Shown here one piece after another: positions 58,996 to 64,000 of a DNA stretch of 64,000 nt. Each line of letters begins with the position of its first letter. Within the stretch, counting starts at the first letter, position 1. The notes beneath the pieces are model-generated. The model did not search any database. It was given only the letters and a program-made list of their open reading frames with translations, and was not told the origin of the DNA. The translations under genes and the position numbers were made by a program. This DNA is from Glandiceps talaboti. Taxonomy: Eukaryota > Hemichordata > Enteropneusta > Spengelidae. The stretch is taken from the NCBI RefSeq assembly GCF_964340395.1, contig NC_135553.1, positions 27,957,949 to 28,021,948 on the forward strand, written 5' to 3'.

Positions 58996-59991
58996 TACTG
59001 TAAAGTGGTTAATTTTGGAGGGGTTAAAATTCCGCACACTCAGACTTCAAGACAAAGTAGCGGTGTCTTGAATACGCGCGACCATCATGACTAATGAGTG
59101 CTAAGTGAGCCAAAGTGTTTATTTATGAATTATCAAAGTCAAGTCGCCGTCCTCAAAGTATAAATAATTGTAAACTGACGTCTGAGGTGTAAACGATCGG
59201 GTTGACAGGATGTACAAACAATAGATTAAAATCACTAATACAAATTAACATACTCCCCACTTGACACATTTTTGAATGAAATAAATGGATACAAGTACAT
59301 GTGTGTAACATTGTTTTGTATGAATGAATGGCTTTCGGGCGTTTACAGAGATTTTCTTTTTCAACATACACTGACCCGACATGGCCGACAAAGCAGTAAG
59401 CATTTCACAGTCGCAAGTTCAAAGCAAAAAATATTTCCCTTCATAAGATGACTGAAAACGGCGCATTCCATCCTCCAAGTGTGATCGCTACGCTAGTCTT
59501 TTTACAAGTCGCCATGTTGTGAAATAATTAATGTAATTAGGTCACTACATCATATATGACCAATAGGATCGCAGCTTACAAAAAAGTGAGCAATTTCACC
59601 CAATCACGTTTGGTATATGATACTGGCAGAGCTATTCACAGAGCATGCATTGAAAGTTGTAAACACTTACGTCTTTATCGTCATGGGACTGGGTTAGTTG
59701 GAACATCATACTACAAGTACATGTACAACGTATATCATGTGTCACGATCCAATATACATTAAAAACAGCTGTGGTTGTCACAGAGGAGAAGCCATTACCA
59801 ATTCCTGCATTACCTAATGTAACTTCTAATTTTCTTGTCTTCCGCCTAATGTCTGGTACTTTTTACTCTATTGTTGTGCCATGGACTGCCCATTGGGAAT
59901 ACTGATTAGCGGTGTTTTGATTTCGCGCTCATTGCCAATGCGCGAATTAAGCGAAAATTAAACCCCACCAATGATTAACCACTTTACAGTA
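58996..59991. mobile_element. TIR element of about 1 kb flanked by TA
   Basis: The ends are inverted: TACTGTAAAGTGGTTAAT on the left and its complement ending CTTTACAGTA on the right. Similarity extends about 45 bp inward (ggggttaaaattccgc against gcgaaaattaaacccc). The interior is non-coding and CpG-containing. TA at both ends is compatible with a Tc1/mariner-type MITE. Confidence 0.7.
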
Positions 59992-60196
59992 TTTATATTT
60001 TTTTCAACCTGGTAAACCATCAAGAAATTCTTGGCCCTTGCATTTCTTTAAAAACTATAAGGCCATGTTATCAATTGAATATCTGCTTCATTAGTCCGAT
60101 TAGCATCACCTTCTCCACCAGCTTGATTGATGTGCATGTTTAGGAAACTTTGTGAACAGAGCATCATGGTCCTGACAAACTTTTATATTTAACTTG
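59992..60196. other. Intron 27, short unique segment
   Basis: Non-coding. Nothing is recognised. Confidence 0.4.
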
Positions 60197-61484
60197 AATA
60201 TAGCCCTCTAATGATGGACCTTTCATGTAAATACTGCCCTCTAATGACAGACCAGTTAGGTGAATATGGCCCTCTAATGATGGACCATTCTTGTAAATAC
60301 TGCCCTCTAATGACAGACCAGTTAGGTGAATATGGCCCTCTAATGATGGACCATTCTTGTAAATACTGCCCTCTAATGACAGACCAGTTAGGTGAATATG
60401 GCCCTCTAATGATGGACCATTCATGTAAATACTGCCCTCTAATGACAGACCAGTTAGGTGAATATGGCCCTCTAATGATGGACCATTCATGTAAATACTG
60501 CCCTCTAATGACAGACCAGTTAGGTGAATATGGCCCTCTAATGATGGACCATTCTTGTAAATACTGCCCTCTAATGACAGACCAGTTAGGTGAATATGGC
60601 CCTCTAATGATGGACCTTTCATGTAAATACTGCCCTCTAATGACAGACCAGTTAGGTGAATATGGCCCTCTAATGATGGACCTTTCATGTAAATACTGCC
60701 CTCTAATGACAGACCAGTTAGGTGAATACTAGTATAGCCCTCTAATGATGGACCTTTCATGTAAATACTGCCCTCTAATGACAGACCAGTTAGGTGAATA
60801 TGGCCCTCTAATGATGGACCATTCATGTAAATACTGCCCTCTAATGACAGACCAGTTAGGTGAATATGGCCCTCTAATGATGGACCTTTCATGTAAATAC
60901 TGCCCTCTAATGACAGACCAGTTAGGTGAATATGGCCCTCTAATGATGGACCATTCATGTAAATACTGCCCTCTAATGACAGACCAGTTAGGTGAATATA
61001 GCCCTCTAATGATGGACCTTTCATGTAAATACTGCCCTCTAATGACAGACCAGTTAGGTGAGTATGGCCCTCTAATGATGGACCATTCTTGTAAATACTG
61101 CCCTCTAATGACAGACCAGTTAGGTGAATATGGCCCACTAATGATGGACCATTCATGTAAATACTACCCTCTAATGACAGACCAGTTAGGTGAATATGGC
61201 CCTCTAATGATGGACCATTCATGTAAATACTGCCCTCTAATGACAGACCAGTTAGGTGAATATGGCCCTCTAATGATGGACCATTCTTGTAAATACTGCC
61301 CTCTAATGACAGACCAGTTAGGTGAATATGGCCCTCTAATGATGGACCTTTCATGTAAATACTGCCCTCTAATGACAGACCAGTTAGGTGAATATGGCCC
61401 TCTAATGATGGACCTTTCATGTAAATACTACCCTCTAATGACAGACCAGTTAGGTGAATATGGCCCTCTAATGATGGACCATTC

Positions 61485-61886
61485 TGAACACATATTGCCT
61501 GGCCATGAGGGCTATAGCACTCGTTTATTACACCCTAGGGACTGTGAGTTACCAGAATCACATGCTATTTCCCGAGGCCAAAGGCCGAGGGAAATAGCAT
61601 GTTATTCTGGTAACTCACAGTCACGAGGGGGTAATGAACGGGTGTGATATAGCCCGAATATAGGCCAAGCAATATGTGTTTTATAATATACCTCATGCTG
61701 TGAACTCACAGTGGCAGACAACATCCTCAGAAGCTGCCATTTTGACCTGCTGTGAATGCGCGGTGGTCACGTGACCATGTAAAAGTTGATGGAACTATTT
61801 CTCTAGGGAAATAGTCATTCTATTTTCCTATCACGTGACTGATTCTAGCGAATCATGGCACAGTATTATCACTAGGTATATTATAA
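61485..61886. mobile_element. Composite foldback element, copy 2, inserted in the 66-bp array
   Basis: The array breaks after gatggaccattc and resumes with atgtaaatactgcc, which bounds a 402-bp insertion. The left half (61485-61680) is a long imperfect palindrome centred on cccgaggccaaaggccgagg. The right half begins ttataatatacct and ends aggtatattataa, a 13-bp inverted pair, and includes ggtcacgtgacc and atttctctagggaaat. It is homologous to 12511-12860. No coding frame is present. Confidence 0.8.
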
Positions 61887-62630
61887 ATGTAAATACTGCC
61901 CTCTAATGACAGACCAGTTAGGTGAATATGGCCCTCTAATGATGGACCATTCTTGTAAATACTGCCCTCTAATGACAGACCAGTTAGGTGAATATGGCCC
62001 TCTAATGATGGACCATTCTTGTAAATACTGCCCTCTAATGACAGACCAGTTAGGTGAATATGGCCCTCTAATGATGGACCATTCTTGTAAATACTGCCCT
62101 CTAATGACAGACCAGTTAGGTGAATATGGCCCTCTAATGATGGACCATTCTTGTAAATACTGCCCTCTAATGACAGACCAGTTAGGTGAATATGGCCCTC
62201 TACTGATGGACCATTCATGTAAATACTGCCCTCTAATTACAGACCAGTTAGGTGAATATGGCCCTCTACTGATGGACCATTCATGTAAATACTGCCCTCT
62301 AATGACAGACCAGTTAGGTGAATATGGCCCTCTAATGATGGACCATTCTTGTAAATACTGCCCTCTAATGACAGACCAGTTAGGTGAATATGGTCCTCTA
62401 ATGATGGACCATTCTTGTAAATACTGCCCTCTAATGACAGACCAGTTAGGTGAATATGGCCCTCTAATGATGGACCATTCTTGTAAATACTGCCTTCTAC
62501 TGATAGATCAGCTTGATGAATACTGCCTTCTAATATAATGGAGACCTTTGAGGTGAATACTGCCCACTACTGATGGATTTGCCATGTGAATACTACCATA
62601 TTCTATTGATTAAACTTTTTTAGGGGAACA

Positions 62631-62644
62631 GTGCCCTCTGGTGA
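62631..62644. promoter_or_regulatory. CTCF-like motif at the decayed edge of the 66-bp array
   Basis: GTGCCCTCTGGTGA matches 13 of 14 positions of the reverse-strand CTCF core (SYGCCMYCTRSTGG). It is the same box as gccctctaatga in the array units, which match about 10 of 14. No binding evidence. Confidence 0.25.
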
Positions 62645-62794
62645 TAAGAGACATTTTTGGGTGAATCCTGTCTGAATATGATAGATCTTTCAGAAAAATA
62701 CTGGTATAGAGTGAATTGACTTACCATTAGCTATTTCAGTAAAATAGCATTGTACTGACAACTCAGACACTCTTGTTTGTATCATTTTTTTTAG

Positions 62795-62917
62795 GATTAA
62801 ACCAATGTCAGCCAAATCCATGTCGTAATAATGGTATCTGTTTGGCACAGCAAGGCTCATGTACATTGTATACATGTAGCTGTCCAGGATGTTACACAGG
62901 AACAACCTGTGATACAC
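62795..62917 (+). CDS. EGF exon 28 (L class), last visible
   Basis: Module LNQCQPNPC, CRNNGIC, LAQQGSC, TLYTCSC, PGC, YTGTTC, DT. Acceptor tttttttag, donor GTAAGT. It ends in C. A good donor and no stop codon show that the gene continues beyond the window. Confidence 0.92.
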
Positions 62918-63156
62918 GTAAGTTGATGTTTTCTGTGCATGATTCTTTAATCATTGTAATACTATATATTTTCAGTGGGTTTATCAGTGTGTGTTCTTTT
63001 GAAAAATTGTGTTCATTTAGCATTATGATAATAGCAATATCAAAGTAGAATTAGAAACCATAGACAACAAAGTTAGGGGTGTTTCCTTCATTGTTACACT
63101 ACATGTACATGTATGCAATCATTGTAGTGATAAGGATGCTCATATTTTCTGTTTCC
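62918..63156. other. Intron 28, proximal part
   Basis: Unique AT-rich sequence. Nothing is recognised. Confidence 0.4.
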
Positions 63157-64000
63157 AACTGACCTAGCTAGGGCCTACATTTGTCAAACAATTCACTCCA
63201 ACTGGCCTAGCTAGGGCCTACATTTGTCAAACAATTCACTCCAACTGACCCAGCTAGGGCCTACATTTGTCAAACAATTCACTCCAACTGACCCAGCTAG
63301 GGCCTACATTTGTCAAACAATTCACTCCAACTGACCCAGCTAGGGCCTACATTTGTCAAACAATTCACTCCAACTGACCCAGCTAGGGCCTACATTTGTC
63401 AAACAATTCACTCCAACTGACCCAGCTAGGGCCTACATTTGTCAAACAATTCACTCCAACTGACCCAGCTCGGGCCTACATTTGTCAAACAATTCACTCC
63501 AACTGGCCTAGCTAGGGCCTACATTTGTCAAACAATTCACTCCAACTGGCCAAGCTAGGGCCTACATTTGTCAAACAATTCACTCCAACTGACCCAGCTA
63601 GGGCCTACATTTGTCAAACAATTCACTCCAACTGGCCTAGCTAGGGCCTACATTTGTCAAACAATTCACTCCAACTGACCCAGCTAGGGCCTACATTTGT
63701 CAAACAATTCACTCCAACTGACCCAGCTAGGGCCTGCATTTGTCAAACAATTCACTCCAACTGACCCAGCTAGAGCCTACATTTGTCAAATAATTCACTC
63801 CAACTGGCCTAGCTAGGGCCTACATTTGTCAAACAATTCACTCCAACTGACCCAGCTCGGGCCTACATTTGTCAAACAATTCACTCCAACTGACCCAGCT
63901 AGGGCCTACATTTGTCAAACAATTCACTCCAACTGACCCAGCTAGGACCTACATTTGTCAAACAATTCACTCCAACTGACCCACCTCGGGCCTACATTTG
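63157..64000. repeat. 43-bp minisatellite running off the window
   Basis: The unit contains ctgacccagctagggcctac + atttgtcaaacaattcactc + caa, with ggcctag, ggccaag and cagctcggg variants. About 19 copies are seen; the right end is not reached. Confidence 0.95.

Larger units (their letters stand above)
60197..62703. repeat. 66-bp minisatellite built of two 33-bp half-units
   Basis: Half-unit 1 contains gccctctaatgacagaccag + ttaggtgaatatg; half-unit 2 contains gccctctaatgatggaccat + tcatgtaaatact. They share gccctctaatga and alternate for about 29 dimers. The array is interrupted at 61485-61886 by an inserted element. From 62500 the units decay (gcccactactgatggatttg, gtgccctctggtgataagag), showing an older edge. 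The 66-bp period is 22 codons, so frames of up to 418 codons are open on both strands; these are artefacts. Confidence 0.93.

Noticed and set aside
60164-62538. Frames with 22-residue repeats on both strands
   Set aside because: Artefact of a 66-bp satellite; both strands are open and the array is inside intron 27 and interrupted by an inserted element.

Overview
The window is eukaryotic, intron-rich genomic DNA, most likely from an invertebrate animal. The case rests on GT-AG introns of metazoan type (21 of the 28 visible donors read GTAAGT), EGF-like modules, and abundant (CTGT)n and (CA/TG)n tracts with repeat families of the kind common in marine invertebrates. The sequence alone does not let me name the phylum or species.

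The only confident gene is the middle part of a very large plus-strand gene, 453 to 62917, open at both ends. I find 28 exons coding 29 tandem EGF-like modules. Twenty-seven exons carry exactly one module (20 of 123 bp, 7 of 117 bp). One exon of 240 bp (20617-20856) carries two modules without an intron. Every intron is phase 1, and all 27 split codons inside the window are sense codons. No signal peptide, transmembrane segment, start codon, stop codon or other domain is visible. The product is inferred to be a secreted or cell-surface extracellular protein; I cannot name the gene. The modules are unusual: each has eight cysteines spaced C-x4-C-x5-C-x4or6-C-x4-C-x-C-x2-C-x5-C, which is the six-cysteine EGF pattern plus one extra pair. 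They fall into a short class (S) and a long class (L), and every S module is directly followed by an L module.

The introns are dominated by tandem repeats, roughly two fifths of the window by my hand count, usually a different unit in each intron: 10+13 bp (637-5170), 34 bp (7083-8069), 22 bp (10770-12510), 12 bp (13262-17572), 50 bp (19030-20435), 42 bp (23033-24060), 32 bp (26634-26980), 26 bp (28141-28605), 27 bp (29018-29456), 42 bp (31296-35030), 67 bp (35914-36351), 33/34 bp (42884-46400), 2x33 bp (60197-62703) and 43 bp (63157-64000). Several have higher-order periods. These arrays produce long open frames that are not genes.

The introns also hold mobile-element relics: a LINE reverse-transcriptase fragment (24630-25560, minus), a gag-like relic of a probable DIRS-type element (56017-57464, minus), a transposase-like fragment (50944-51290, minus), an inverted pair of zinc-finger-like fragments (49890-50530), and many foldback or TIR elements without a recognisable transposase. 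The most striking is a 2.68-kb element with palindromic ends and a 7-bp target duplication inserted into the 67-bp array (36352-39034). Three of these insertions sit inside tandem arrays and can be delimited because the array resumes on the other side.
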